Below are positions 1 to 7,106 of a stretch of DNA of 10,707 bases, in pieces (within the stretch, counting starts at the first letter, position 1; every line of letters starts with the position of its first letter). Below the pieces are notes generated by a model that saw only the letters and a list, made by a program, of their open reading frames with translations, was not told the DNA's origin and made no database searches. A program made the position numbers and the translations under genes. The stretch is taken from positions 1 through 10,707 of the forward strand of contig CAUZOB010000178.1 of assembly GCA_963581185.1 (NCBI GenBank), read 5' to 3'. The DNA is from SAT2750 sp963581185 (GTDB taxonomy: Bacteria; Planctomycetota; Planctomycetia; Pirellulales; Pirellulaceae).

Positions 1-60
1 GTTTATCAACGGCCTCCTGACACTTACGATGGAGACTGGTTTGAACAGGATTTCAGGTGA
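1..60 (+). CDS. C-terminal tail of an upstream gene (5' truncated, product unknown)
   Basis: Reading from base 1 in frame gives 19 sense codons and then TGA at 58-60. The tail reads roughly VYQRPPDTYDGDWFEQDFR, which looks like real protein: it is acidic and aromatic and has no rare-codon runs. The TGA overlaps a GTG at 57-59 (GTGA), the usual geometry of translationally coupled genes, so this is probably the end of a gene in the same operon as the dehydrogenase that follows. Nothing in 19 residues identifies the family. It could instead be a chance open stretch, since it is short. Confidence 0.45.
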   Translation, partial: VYQRPPDTYDGDWFEQDFR

Positions 61-71
61 AAGGCGATTCG

Positions 72-893
72 ATGGGAAACCTGGCAGGCAAGACTTTGTT
101 CATCACTGGTGCAAGTCGTGGTATCGGTAAGGCGATCGCCATGCGGGCCGCAGCTGATGGGGCCAACATTGTCGTCGTCGCCAAGACCATAGAACCTCAT
201 CCAAAGTTGCCCGGCACGATCTACTCGGCGGTCGAGGAGATCCAGGCGGCGGGCGGTCAGGCCCTGGCAGTGCAGACAGACATCCGTTTCGAGGACCAGG
301 TGGAGCAGGCTGTCCAGCAAGCTACTGAGACCTTTGGCGGCATCGACATTGTGATCAACAACGCCAGCGCGATCTTCCTGGCGGGCACGGCCGAGACCCC
401 GATCAAACGTTTTGACTTGATGCACACGGTCAATACTCGCGGCACTTTCCTGGTGACGCAGAAATGCCTGCCGGCGCTGCTCGCGGCCGACAACCCGCAT
501 GTGCTGAATATCTCACCTCCGCTAAGTTTCGAGGCGCGCTGGTTCGCTCCCCACGTGGCATACACGATGGCCAAGTTTGGCATGAGCATGTGTGTGCTGG
601 GAATGGCAGAGGAATTACGCTCAAAAGGTGTCGCCGTGAATGCCCTTTGGCCGCGGACAGTAATTTCAACTGCAGCTGTGCAGAACCTGCTGGGTGGCGA
701 TGAAATGATTCGCTGCTGCCGCAAACCCGCCATCATGGCAGACGCAGCACATGCGATCCTGGTCAGAGAGAGTCGTGAATGCAGCGGCCAGTTTTTCGTT
801 GACGATGAAGTTCTGGCTGAAGAGGGGATAACCGATCTGGACCAGTATGCGGTTGAACCGGGTGCAGAACTTGTCCCCGACTTCTTTCTCTAG
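72..893 (+). CDS. Short-chain dehydrogenase/reductase, HSDL2-like
   Basis: This is a soluble NAD(P)-dependent oxidoreductase of the classical SDR fold (273 residues). Visible motifs are the Rossmann TGASRGIG at residues 12-19, NNAS at 97-100, the catalytic Ser in NISPP (S148), and YTMAK supplying Tyr164 and Lys168. The segments EPHPKLPGTIYSA, NTRGTF and ALWPRT resemble the SDR domain of hydroxysteroid dehydrogenase-like 2 (HSDL2). The SCP2 lipid-binding domain that ends animal HSDL2 is absent. The substrate cannot be read from sequence; a hydroxyacyl or other lipid-like substrate is inference. I chose ATG 72 because the conserved start (MGNLAGKTLFITGAS) begins there, with AAAGG seven bases upstream. 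GTG 57 would add MKGDS and has AGGA six bases upstream; its GTGA overlap with the preceding stop makes it a real alternative. A terminator-like hairpin follows the stop codon. Confidence 0.92.
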   Translation: MGNLAGKTLFITGASRGIGKAIAMRAAADGANIVVVAKTIEPHPKLPGTIYSAVEEIQAAGGQALAVQTDIRFEDQVEQAVQQATETFGGIDIVINNASAIFLAGTAETPIKRFDLMHTVNTRGTFLVTQKCLPALLAADNPHVLNISPPLSFEARWFAPHVAYTMAKFGMSMCVLGMAEELRSKGVAVNALWPRTVISTAAVQNLLGGDEMIRCCRKPAIMADAAHAILVRESRECSGQFFVDDEVLAEEGITDLDQYAVEPGAELVPDFFL

Positions 894-899
894 CCCAAA

Positions 900-949
900 C
901 TGCCTCCTCGTGTTTGTCGTGGGCGAAGAACAGGAGTCAGGATTTTTTT
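900..949 (+). terminator. Probable intrinsic terminator after the SDR gene
   Basis: Outer arms CTGcCTCCT (900-908) and AGGAGtCAG (932-940) pair with one mismatch. Inside them, GTTTGTCG (912-919) pairs with CGAAGAAC (924-931), with one wobble and one mismatch, around a TGGG loop. A run of seven T follows at 943-949, two bases after the stem. It starts about seven bases after the dehydrogenase stop, which is the expected place. The stem is imperfect, so this is a good candidate and not a certainty. Confidence 0.6.
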
Positions 950-1033
950 GCAGTCGGGTTTGTCTGAAACACCCTAAAACCACCTCTTTTGTCCGTGGGC
1001 ATGATTAACTGTACTGTCACAAAGTGCGTTTTC

Positions 1034-1063
1034 TTGGTATGAACGTCGCTTCTTGGTTAGAAT
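1034..1063 (+). promoter_or_regulatory. Candidate sigma70-type promoter of the desaturase gene
   Basis: TTGGTA (1034-1039) and TAGAAT (1058-1063) are separated by 18 bases and match the -35/-10 consensus at 4 of 6 and 5 of 6 positions. The predicted start, near 1070, leaves a leader of about 40 bases before GTG 1114. It lies downstream of the terminator candidate, which suggests the desaturase is transcribed independently of the dehydrogenase. Confidence 0.5.
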
Positions 1064-1064
1064 T

Positions 1065-1091
1065 CTGCCGATCGAGCATCTGCTGATCGAG
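1065..1091 (+). repeat. Imperfect 12-bp tandem-like direct repeat in the desaturase leader
   Basis: CTGCCGATCGAG (1065-1076) and CTGCTGATCGAG (1080-1091) differ at one base and are offset by 15 bp. They lie around and just after the predicted transcription start of the desaturase gene. They could be a repressor site or chance. Confidence 0.45.
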
Positions 1092-1113
1092 TACTTGAGT
1101 GGAGAAAGAACGC

Positions 1114-2136
1114 GTGGCAACAGCACTAAAAGATTCTGGCGACAAAACGAACTCGTCCATGACGAGCAGCAACACGGAGTCGGGTGTGGATGGACCCGAC
1201 ACACGCCCCGATCGCTGGTTCTTGCCTGGCCGGATGATTGCCATTCTGTTGATTCATGCCGCCGCGCTGACGGTCTTTATTCCCTGGGTATTCACCTGGA
1301 CCGGTTTGATCACGGGACTCGTGACATGGCATATCTTCGGCATGTTTGGCATCACCATTGGTTATCACCGCATGCTGACGCACCAGGGCTTCACCTGCCC
1401 CAAGTGGTTCGAACGAACACTTGTGACCCTCGGCGTCTGTTGTCTGCAGGGTCCCCCGGCCCGCTGGGTTGGTACCCACCGCGCACATCACAAGTTCTCA
1501 GATGACGAAGCTGACCCACATACACCGAGCCGGAGTTTCTTCTGGAGCCACATGGGTTGGCTGTTTTTTGACGTCAAGGGTTACACGCCGACCGAGGTCT
1601 GTGCCAAGTATGCACCGGACTTGATGCGACGACGTTTCTATTCCTGGCTTGAGCGAGGATGGAATGCCGAGTTGATTTACGTGATTCATGCCATCGCCTT
1701 TTGGCTGGCGGGCTTTGGGCTGGCCTGGGCCATCAGCGGCAATGTTCTTACCGGATTACAGATTGGAACCAGCGTTCTCGTCTGGGCCGTGGTTCTGCGG
1801 ACCGTCTGGGTCTGGCATATCACCTGGTCCGTCAATTCACTGACGCATGTTTTCGGATACCAGAATTTTGAATCGTCCGATAACAGCCGCAATAACTGGC
1901 TGGTCGCCTTGCTGGCCCACGGTGAAGGCTGGCACAACAATCACCATGCCGATCAGCGATGTGCCAAGGCTGGGCACCGCTGGTGGGAATTTGACCTCAG
2001 TTTCTTGATGATCCGCATCATGAAACGGCTGGGACTGGCAAAGGATATCAAGCTCCGCAGGCTAGACAAGTCTTCGGATGCCGACCTCATTCCCGGCACA
2101 GCCGACCAGGCCGCCGTACCACCGGGTGAAAGTTAG
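1114..2136 (+). CDS. Membrane fatty acid (acyl-CoA/acyl-lipid) desaturase
   Basis: This is an integral-membrane di-iron desaturase that introduces a double bond, probably delta-9, into a fatty acyl chain to tune membrane fluidity. Counting from GTG 1114 (340 residues), the three histidine boxes are HRMLTH at 85-90, HRAHH at 122-126 and HNNHH at 274-278; NSLTHVFG (241-248) is also typical. Hydrophobic segments lie at about 41-60, 63-83, 189-208 and 216-236, fitting the usual four-helix arrangement. Length is normal for bacterial members. The first ~35 residues are polar, Ser/Thr-rich and probably cytosolic. GTG 1114 is preferred because GGAGAAAG lies nine bases upstream; GTG 1099 would add five residues but has no good ribosome site, and ATG 1159 has none. 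Acyl-CoA versus acyl-lipid substrate cannot be decided. The electron donor (ferredoxin or cytochrome) is not encoded nearby. Confidence 0.94.
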   Translation: MATALKDSGDKTNSSMTSSNTESGVDGPDTRPDRWFLPGRMIAILLIHAAALTVFIPWVFTWTGLITGLVTWHIFGMFGITIGYHRMLTHQGFTCPKWFERTLVTLGVCCLQGPPARWVGTHRAHHKFSDDEADPHTPSRSFFWSHMGWLFFDVKGYTPTEVCAKYAPDLMRRRFYSWLERGWNAELIYVIHAIAFWLAGFGLAWAISGNVLTGLQIGTSVLVWAVVLRTVWVWHITWSVNSLTHVFGYQNFESSDNSRNNWLVALLAHGEGWHNNHHADQRCAKAGHRWWEFDLSFLMIRIMKRLGLAKDIKLRRLDKSSDADLIPGTADQAAVPPGES

Positions 2137-2171
2137 CCCTGCACAGCGCCGCTGCGCGCATCGAGGCTTAC

Positions 2172-3497
2172 TTACTGCTCCGAGATCGAGTACAGCTTTC
2201 GCTGGCCACGCAGGATAATCTCGGAATCGACGATGGCTGCTGACGCGCTAAAGCTGTCATTCAGCTGGTTCATCGCGAGTATCCGTGGCTGATCCTCATG
2301 ACTGAGTACCATCGTGGTACCGTCCAGGTCGGTGATATAGACGCGATTGTCTGCCGCCACCGGTGAGGCATAGACATTGCGGATGCCACCCAGCCGGAAG
2401 GGCCCCTGCTTTTCCTCGCCACTGACAGCTTCGATTCGCGTGAGGATGCCCTGGTAATGCCGCAGGAAGTAAAGTGATTCCTTGTACAGCAGGGATGATG
2501 GCACATACGGTGTACCGCGGAAGCGCGACCAGCGAATCAAGTCGCTGCCGGTGATGTCGCCGTTGGCACCTTCCAGCCGAATCGCCATCATCGCCTGCTT
2601 CTCATAGCTGCTGCCGGCGAACACCATGCCGTGGCCGGCGACCGGGGAACAGACAATGTTGGCCGATAATCCGCCGCACTCCCAGATCGACTTGCCGGTC
2701 TGCAGGTCGTAACTGCGAATCCGGCTGGTGCCGCTCACAATCAGCTGTGTCTGCTTGCCATGCTTGACCGTGATCGGAGTGGCCCAGCTGGTCACCTCAT
2801 CCCGCTTGATCCGCCAGCGTTCCCGGCCGTTGCTTTTGTCCAGGGCAACCACGAACGAATCCCCCTCGTGATCCCAGTTGACCACCAGCGTGTTGCCAGA
2901 CAGCACTGGCGAGCTTCCCTCACCATGACCATGCTTGGTCTGCATCCGGCCCAGATCGACTTTCCAGATCAATGTCCCCTCCAGGTCCAGGCAGTAGATG
3001 CCCTGGGATCCAAAAGAAGCGAACAGCAGCGTGCCGTCCGTCACCGGTGACTGTGAAGCCAGGCTGGCGGTGTTATGGCCTCCCTCGTGCGGCAGTGCTT
3101 CCTTGAGCACTTGTTGCCAGAGCAGCTCGCCGTTGTCGCGATCGACGGCCAGTGCTACAAACTTGTGGCGCGAGCTGACGGGCAGGTTGTCGTGGGCACC
3201 GGGAGCTCCGCTGAAGCGTGGCTTTAGCGCAGGTCCAAAAGGAATTGCCGTGGTCAGGAAAATCTTGTCCTGCCAGACAATCGGCGTGGAATGGCCCATG
3301 CCTGGGAGATTCATTCGCCAGCGGACATTCTTGATCTCGCTCCATTCCAGCGGAGGATTGGCAGCAGGTGCTGCTCCGGTACCGAGCGGGCCACGCCATT
3401 GTGGCCAGTTCTGCTTGGCTCTGTCCTGAGCCACCAGACTGAGGCTGGCGATCGTGAACAGCAGCGTGGAAAGCAGTGAGAGTCGAAGAGTTCGCAT
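2172..3497 (-). CDS. Secreted PQQ-like beta-propeller protein (planctomycete WPQWRGP type)
   Basis: The 441-residue product starts with a signal peptide (MRTLRLS followed by a hydrophobic stretch to about residue 22, cleavage near VAQ), so it acts outside the cytoplasm. WPQWRGP (31-37) is the entry motif seen in many planctomycete propeller proteins. Repeated blade motifs follow: ALAVDRDNGELLW (115-127), YCLDLEGTLIW (168-178), VVALDKSNGRERW (216-228), RSYDLQTGKSIW (261-272) and a weaker RIEAVSG (354-360). These are PQQ-type (BamB/quinoprotein) propeller repeats. I cannot identify PQQ ligands, so an enzymatic quinoprotein role is not shown; a binding or scaffold role is equally possible. The gene converges on the desaturase with 35 bases between stops. 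ATG 3497 has no clear Shine-Dalgarno sequence, but the signal peptide fixes the start well. Confidence 0.9.
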   Translation of the reverse strand: MRTLRLSLLSTLLFTIASLSLVAQDRAKQNWPQWRGPLGTGAAPAANPPLEWSEIKNVRWRMNLPGMGHSTPIVWQDKIFLTTAIPFGPALKPRFSGAPGAHDNLPVSSRHKFVALAVDRDNGELLWQQVLKEALPHEGGHNTASLASQSPVTDGTLLFASFGSQGIYCLDLEGTLIWKVDLGRMQTKHGHGEGSSPVLSGNTLVVNWDHEGDSFVVALDKSNGRERWRIKRDEVTSWATPITVKHGKQTQLIVSGTSRIRSYDLQTGKSIWECGGLSANIVCSPVAGHGMVFAGSSYEKQAMMAIRLEGANGDITGSDLIRWSRFRGTPYVPSSLLYKESLYFLRHYQGILTRIEAVSGEEKQGPFRLGGIRNVYASPVAADNRVYITDLDGTTMVLSHEDQPRILAMNQLNDSFSASAAIVDSEIILRGQRKLYSISEQ

Positions 3498-3550
3498 GGT
3501 GATCAGCTGACGATTGTGGCAGAGGGTGGAATCACAAAACGACTGTGTTC

Positions 3551-3556
3551 ATTATA
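3551..3556 (-). promoter_or_regulatory. Consensus -10 box upstream of the PQQ-like gene
   Basis: On the minus strand this is a perfect TATAAT, 53 bases before the ATG of the PQQ-like protein, giving a leader of about 45-50 bases. A -35 box is weak: TTCATG lies 19 bases further upstream and matches three of six positions. The box sits in the 102-bp gap after the ATP-grasp gene, so the PQQ-like gene can be transcribed on its own. I saw no terminator hairpin for the ATP-grasp gene in this gap. Confidence 0.5.
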
Positions 3557-3599
3557 GGTCGTACGCCGCTCGTCCCATGAACTCTCCGCCGCTTTGTCG

Positions 3600-4838
3600 T
3601 CAGCACGACGGACCCCCCTCAGCCTGGATCTCAAAATGCAGGCAGGCGTGCGAATCCTCCAAGGCCTGCTGGACCAGCTCGGGTGTATCGCCACGGGCAA
3701 AAATGAACCCCAGGTATTCGGAGCCTTCTGGCAGCGGCACCAGCCGCTTGCCGACATGCACGCTGATCGTGACCTCTTCAATGCCATCGATCGACTGAGC
3801 CTGCTCAAGACCAGTGACTCTCTCCAGCCGTCCAGCGGCGGGGGTCGGAATCATCATCACGCCGGCCGCCGTGCCCTGCCGATCCGGTAAGACAAACTGG
3901 CTGTCCAACGCATGGTGAATAATCAATTCTTCCAGTGATAGTCCGGTGCCAAATCGCAGCACGCGAGAACAGAGTCCGCCGATCGATCGCGGGTTGACTT
4001 CGATCACCACCGGGCCAGTGTCCGACAGACGCAGCTCAGCATGCAGCGGGCCGTGTGTTAGGCCCAACGCCTCGATCGCCTGTTGCGTGACTGCCCTGAC
4101 CGCCTGCTGGTCGACCGCTGGATGGCGGGATGGAGTTGTATAGATCGTCTCCTCAAAGAAGGGACCGTCCATTGGAACGGGTTTATCGAGCAGGGCCAGT
4201 ACCCGCAGCTGTCCAGCAGTAACAATTCCCTCGAGGGCAACTTCGGGGCCACTGACAAACTCTTCCAGCAGGAACTGGTCAGCTGCCGGCAGCGAACCAC
4301 ATGCCAGGATCTGCTCTAGTCGCTGGCAGGCCAGTAGCAGCTCGGCCGGGTCGTCCGCTCGCATGACTCCCTGGCTGGCTGCCAGCGCCAGCGGTTTTAT
4401 CACGCAGGGAAAGTCAGTCTGCTGAGCTAGTTCGGCACGATCGTCATCGAACCGGCAGAGTCGAAAGCTGGGGGACGGCACGTCGGCTTGTGCCAGCAGT
4501 TGCCGCATCTGCTGTTTGTTGTTAGCGGCGGCGACTGAAGCCAGCGAATTGCTGGGCAGTCCCAGCTCGGCGGCGATGGCAGCAGCTGCGCTGCTGACCT
4601 GGCTGTCGACTGCGATCACAGCCTCGACCGGGTAGGACTGGTTGAATTCAATAACTCGATCCGCACACGCCGCAGGGTCACTGAAATCCAGCGTCAACAG
4701 TGCCGAGCGGTTCAGATCGGCCAGCGTATTGGGTTGTTCGGATGCGACGGTGACGTCGACGCCCAATTGAGCTGCGGCAGCCAGGAAAGCACTGGTGCGA
4801 TAGGTCGTGGTGGGAAGCAGCAGGAGCACCCGGGGCAT
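3600..4838 (-). CDS. ATP-grasp domain ligase of unknown substrate
   Basis: This 412-residue cytosolic protein has the ATP-grasp fold, whose members join a carboxylate to an amine or similar nucleophile through an acyl-phosphate. An N-terminal pre-ATP-grasp Rossmann-like domain (1-100) begins with PRVLLLLPTTTYRTSAFL. NNKQQMRQLL (106-115) is followed by CVIKPLALAASQGVMRADD (145-163, Lys148 likely binding ATP), EEFVSGPEVALEG (192-204), HAELRL (267-272) and IEVNPRSIGG (279-288); Glu268, Glu280 and Asn282 are likely Mg ligands. A C-terminal 120-residue region contains GVMMIPTP and LPEGSEYLGFIFARG. It resembles the biotin carboxylase/PurK/carnosine-synthase superfamily, but the family's substrate is unknown to me. 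ATG 4838 begins the conserved sequence; GTG 4847 would add MPA and overlap the Nfu stop by one base. No strong Shine-Dalgarno is present, so translation is probably coupled to the Nfu gene. Confidence 0.92.
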   Translation of the reverse strand: MPRVLLLLPTTTYRTSAFLAAAAQLGVDVTVASEQPNTLADLNRSALLTLDFSDPAACADRVIEFNQSYPVEAVIAVDSQVSSAAAAIAAELGLPSNSLASVAAANNKQQMRQLLAQADVPSPSFRLCRFDDDRAELAQQTDFPCVIKPLALAASQGVMRADDPAELLLACQRLEQILACGSLPAADQFLLEEFVSGPEVALEGIVTAGQLRVLALLDKPVPMDGPFFEETIYTTPSRHPAVDQQAVRAVTQQAIEALGLTHGPLHAELRLSDTGPVVIEVNPRSIGGLCSRVLRFGTGLSLEELIIHHALDSQFVLPDRQGTAAGVMMIPTPAAGRLERVTGLEQAQSIDGIEEVTISVHVGKRLVPLPEGSEYLGFIFARGDTPELVQQALEDSHACLHFEIQAEGGPSC

Positions 4839-4846
4839 GGCCGGCA

Positions 4847-5446
4847 CTACTTCTTGGAGGGCGTGTAGTAGGGGTTGTGGCCCGCGGCGTGGTCGGTCAC
4901 GTCGAGAATCTCGCCGACCTCGGGAATCGAAGCCCGAATGGCGTTCTCAACTCCGAACTTGAGCGTGACATCGGCCTGTCCACAGCCCTGGCAACCACCA
5001 CCCATCTGGATAAAGACCATGTTGTCCTGCACGTTGATCAAGTTGATCACGCCACCGTGGCCGGCGACCGAAGGATTGATCTCGGTATCGAGGACATGCT
5101 GCACTCGCTCGCGGATCTCGTCACTGGAGGGCATCTTCTCCCAGGCCTGTTCGGAAACTGCATCCTTGCCCGAGGTAATGTGTTCTCGCAGGGCGGAGCC
5201 GACCTGGCGGGCCACCTCCGGCCAGGGCGAGTCGTTTGCCTTGGTGACAGTCACCTGGTTATGAAACACGACCAGGCGACTGACTCCGTCGATGTCAAAC
5301 AGACGCTCGGCCAGTGGAGATCCCTCTGCGGTCTCCTTATCGGGAAAGGCAAAAGACCGTTCCGGATAGATCGGCTGGTCAAGCGTGAACTTGCAGACTG
5401 CGTCGGTGACGGGCTCGGCTGTAATAGTAATATCAGCCTGGGACAT
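4847..5446 (-). CDS. Nfu-type iron-sulfur cluster scaffold/carrier protein
   Basis: This 199-residue cytosolic protein has two domains. Residues ~5-93 match the Nfu N-terminal domain (KFTLDQPIYPE, SPLAERLFDIDGVSRLVVF, VTVTK). Residues ~109-185 are the NifU C-terminal domain, with GGGCQGCGQAD supplying the cluster-binding CxxC (Cys152, Cys155), preceded by INPSVAGHGG. Such proteins bind a [4Fe-4S] cluster at a dimer interface and deliver it to apo-enzymes. The architecture is that of Nfu1-type proteins and is full length. GGAG at 5455-5458 lies nine bases before ATG 5446. A promoter candidate is upstream at 5487-5514. The stop codon lies eight bases from the ATP-grasp ATG, so the two are almost certainly one transcript. 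No other Isc or Suf gene is in the window. Confidence 0.95.
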   Translation of the reverse strand: MSQADITITAEPVTDAVCKFTLDQPIYPERSFAFPDKETAEGSPLAERLFDIDGVSRLVVFHNQVTVTKANDSPWPEVARQVGSALREHITSGKDAVSEQAWEKMPSSDEIRERVQHVLDTEINPSVAGHGGVINLINVQDNMVFIQMGGGCQGCGQADVTLKFGVENAIRASIPEVGEILDVTDHAAGHNPYYTPSKK

Positions 5447-5486
5447 GGTGTGAACTCCGAGTTACCTTGGTATTGGGCCTACTGGA

Positions 5487-5514
5487 AATATACACCCAAC
5501 CAGTCGAAACTCAA
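5487..5514 (-). promoter_or_regulatory. Candidate promoter of the nfu/ATP-grasp operon
   Basis: On the minus strand, TTGAGT (5509-5514) and TATATT (5487-5492) are separated by 16 bases, matching consensus at 4 of 6 and 5 of 6 positions. The implied start near 5480 gives a leader of about 35 bases. The spacer contains the left arm of the inverted repeat at 5495-5545. Confidence 0.5.
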
Positions 5515-5545
5515 ATACACACACGCTGGCATTGACTGGGTTGGG
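5495..5545. repeat. Interrupted inverted repeat in the nfu/DUF1501 divergent region
   Basis: CCCAACCAGTC (5495-5505) and GACTGGGTTGGG (5534-5545) are reverse complements apart from one extra base, separated by 28 bases. The left arm lies between the -35 and -10 boxes proposed for nfu. The position suggests a regulator site that could loop or bind two dimers; it is upstream of both predicted transcripts, so an RNA hairpin is less likely. Confidence 0.6.
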
Positions 5546-5580
5546 AATAATTGAATCTGGCTGCTTGGACCTGCCAGGGC

Positions 5581-5586
5581 TACAAT
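5581..5586 (+). promoter_or_regulatory. -10-like TACAAT upstream of the DUF1501 gene
   Basis: TACAAT matches the -10 consensus at five of six positions and lies 61 bases before ATG 5648. No convincing -35 element sits at 16-18 bases. If it is the real -10, transcription starts after ATG 5585, which would rule out that ATG as the protein start. A similar TAAAAT occurs before the last gene (9850-9855). Confidence 0.35.
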
Positions 5587-5647
5587 GGGCAGTGAGTTCC
5601 CCGTTCTTATAGCCGCTGTGGCTGGCCCTGTTTCCCGGACGACAACC

Positions 5648-7105
5648 ATGCTTAGTCTGCTCGGTAGCCGCCATCGGACCTCAGGCGGTATGACGCGTCG
5701 CCGGATGCTGCAGGTGGGTGGTGCCGGTATACTGGGCGTGAACTTTGACCAGTTACTGGCGGCCGAGGCGGTCGCCGACAATCGCCCAGCGCGGGCCAAG
5801 TCGGTGATCTTCGTGTTCCTCTACGGCGGCCCCAGCCAGCTGGAAACTTTCGACATGAAACCGGATGCCCCGGACACAATCCGCGGGCCGTTCAAGCCGA
5901 TTGCCTCCCGCACTCCCGGCCTGCGAATCTGCGAGCACCTTCCCCGGCTGGCGGCGATTTCAGATAAGTACTGCACGATCCGGACGGTCAACCATTCCCA
6001 GAATGACCACAACGGCACGCACTTTATCCAGACCGGCATGCCACTGCCGCCCGCCAATCGAGGTTCTGCAAACGTGGCCGCCACCGACAAGGACTGGCCG
6101 GCATACGGCTCGGTGATTTCCTACCTTGATCAGCAGGACAAGGGTCGACAAGCTTTTCCCCGCTACATCTACCTGCCCAGACAACTGGGCCACTTTGCCG
6201 GTTACGATATCAACGGCCAGTACGCCGGCTGGCTGGGTAAGGCCTTCAACCCGATGGCGACCAATATCCGCAAGCGGGCCCATGACGATAATCCCTTTTT
6301 TCGAGATTGCACGGACGAAGAACTGAATTTTCGCCTGGCTGGCCTGGCGCCACGGCCAGAAATCACCCTCGACCGACTCGATGGTCGACAGACTTTGCTC
6401 GAGCAACTCGATCACGAACGCCGCCGCCTGGAACGTACTCGCCGGGTAAGGGAATTCGATCACGTCCGCCGCCAGGCAATGGACCTGCTGACGTCCCCCG
6501 ATATCGCCCAGGCCTTTGATATTCGCAAGGAACAGGACGGCCTGCGAGATCGTTATGGTCGGGACCTGTTTGGCCAGTCGATGTTGATGAGTCGCCGACT
6601 GGTGGAAGCAGGTGCTCGCTTTGTGACGGTTGGCTGGGATATGGCCATTCGGGGAGATGATACCAGTAGCTGGGACAGCCATCGCAGCCTGACGCGAGTT
6701 ATGAAAGATCACCTCCTGCCAGGACTGGATCGTAGCCTGCCCGTGCTGCTGGATGACCTGGCAGATCGAGGCATGCTGGATGAAACACTGGTCCTTGTGG
6801 CTGGCGAGATTGGCCGCACACCGAGATTTCTCAATCGCGGGACCGAGGATGGTCGCGACCACTGGAGCTTCTGCTTTCCGGCGCTGTTCGCCGGAGCTGG
6901 GGTACGCGGTGGTATTACCTACGGAGAGTCGGACAGCCACGGTGGATATCCCGTCTCAGATCCAGTGTCGCCGGCAGACCTGGCGGCTACGATCTACGAG
7001 TCGTTGGGAATCTCGCCCGAACGACGAATTCCCGACGCCGAAGGTCGACCCGTACCACTGGTCGAAGGTGGGCATGCGCTAAATCACTTGTTCAGCACGG
7101 GCTAA
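5648..7105 (+). CDS. DUF1501 family protein with Tat-like signal
   Basis: This 485-residue protein belongs to DUF1501, which is abundant in planctomycetes, of unresolved biochemical role and related to the alkaline phosphatase/sulfatase fold. The N-terminus carries TRRRMLQVGGAGILG (16-30), a twin-arginine-type export signal, with LLAAEA before the mature domain. Family signatures follow in order: SVIFVFLYGGPSQLETFDMKP (52-72), HSQNDHNGTH (116-125), GEIGRTPRFLNRG (386-398), GRDHW (402-406), AGAGVRGG (415-422) and HGGYPVSDPVSPADLAATIYE (431-451). The length is normal. ATG 5648 is chosen because family members begin with MLSLLG-like sequence; ATG 5585 would add 21 residues before the Tat motif. 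In planctomycetes DUF1501 genes often follow a DUF1549/DUF1553 cytochrome gene; here there is none, and the gene stands alone. It ends one base from the convergent sialidase-like gene. Confidence 0.94.
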   Translation: MLSLLGSRHRTSGGMTRRRMLQVGGAGILGVNFDQLLAAEAVADNRPARAKSVIFVFLYGGPSQLETFDMKPDAPDTIRGPFKPIASRTPGLRICEHLPRLAAISDKYCTIRTVNHSQNDHNGTHFIQTGMPLPPANRGSANVAATDKDWPAYGSVISYLDQQDKGRQAFPRYIYLPRQLGHFAGYDINGQYAGWLGKAFNPMATNIRKRAHDDNPFFRDCTDEELNFRLAGLAPRPEITLDRLDGRQTLLEQLDHERRRLERTRRVREFDHVRRQAMDLLTSPDIAQAFDIRKEQDGLRDRYGRDLFGQSMLMSRRLVEAGARFVTVGWDMAIRGDDTSSWDSHRSLTRVMKDHLLPGLDRSLPVLLDDLADRGMLDETLVLVAGEIGRTPRFLNRGTEDGRDHWSFCFPALFAGAGVRGGITYGESDSHGGYPVSDPVSPADLAATIYESLGISPERRIPDAEGRPVPLVEGGHALNHLFSTG

Positions 7106-7106
7106 C

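Noticed and set aside
2137..2171. A GC-rich short inverted repeat (CAGCGCCGCTG) between the convergent desaturase and PQQ-like genes, as a bidirectional terminator
   Set aside because: The arms leave essentially no loop and no T tract follows on either strand.
3503..3510. The palindrome TCAGCTGA just upstream of the PQQ-like gene
   Set aside because: Only eight bases long, which is expected by chance in 10 kb.
5532..5551. TTGACT followed by AATAAT as a + strand promoter for DUF1501
   Set aside because: The spacing is only eight bases, far below the usual 16-18.
4877..5554. A 225-codon + strand open frame across the Nfu gene
   Set aside because: It is exactly antisense to a clear Nfu-family protein and its translation shows no domain. 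It is a codon-bias shadow.
5960..6940. A 326-codon - strand open frame inside the DUF1501 gene
   Set aside because: It is antisense to a well-conserved family gene, and its translation has no recognisable motif or plausible start context.
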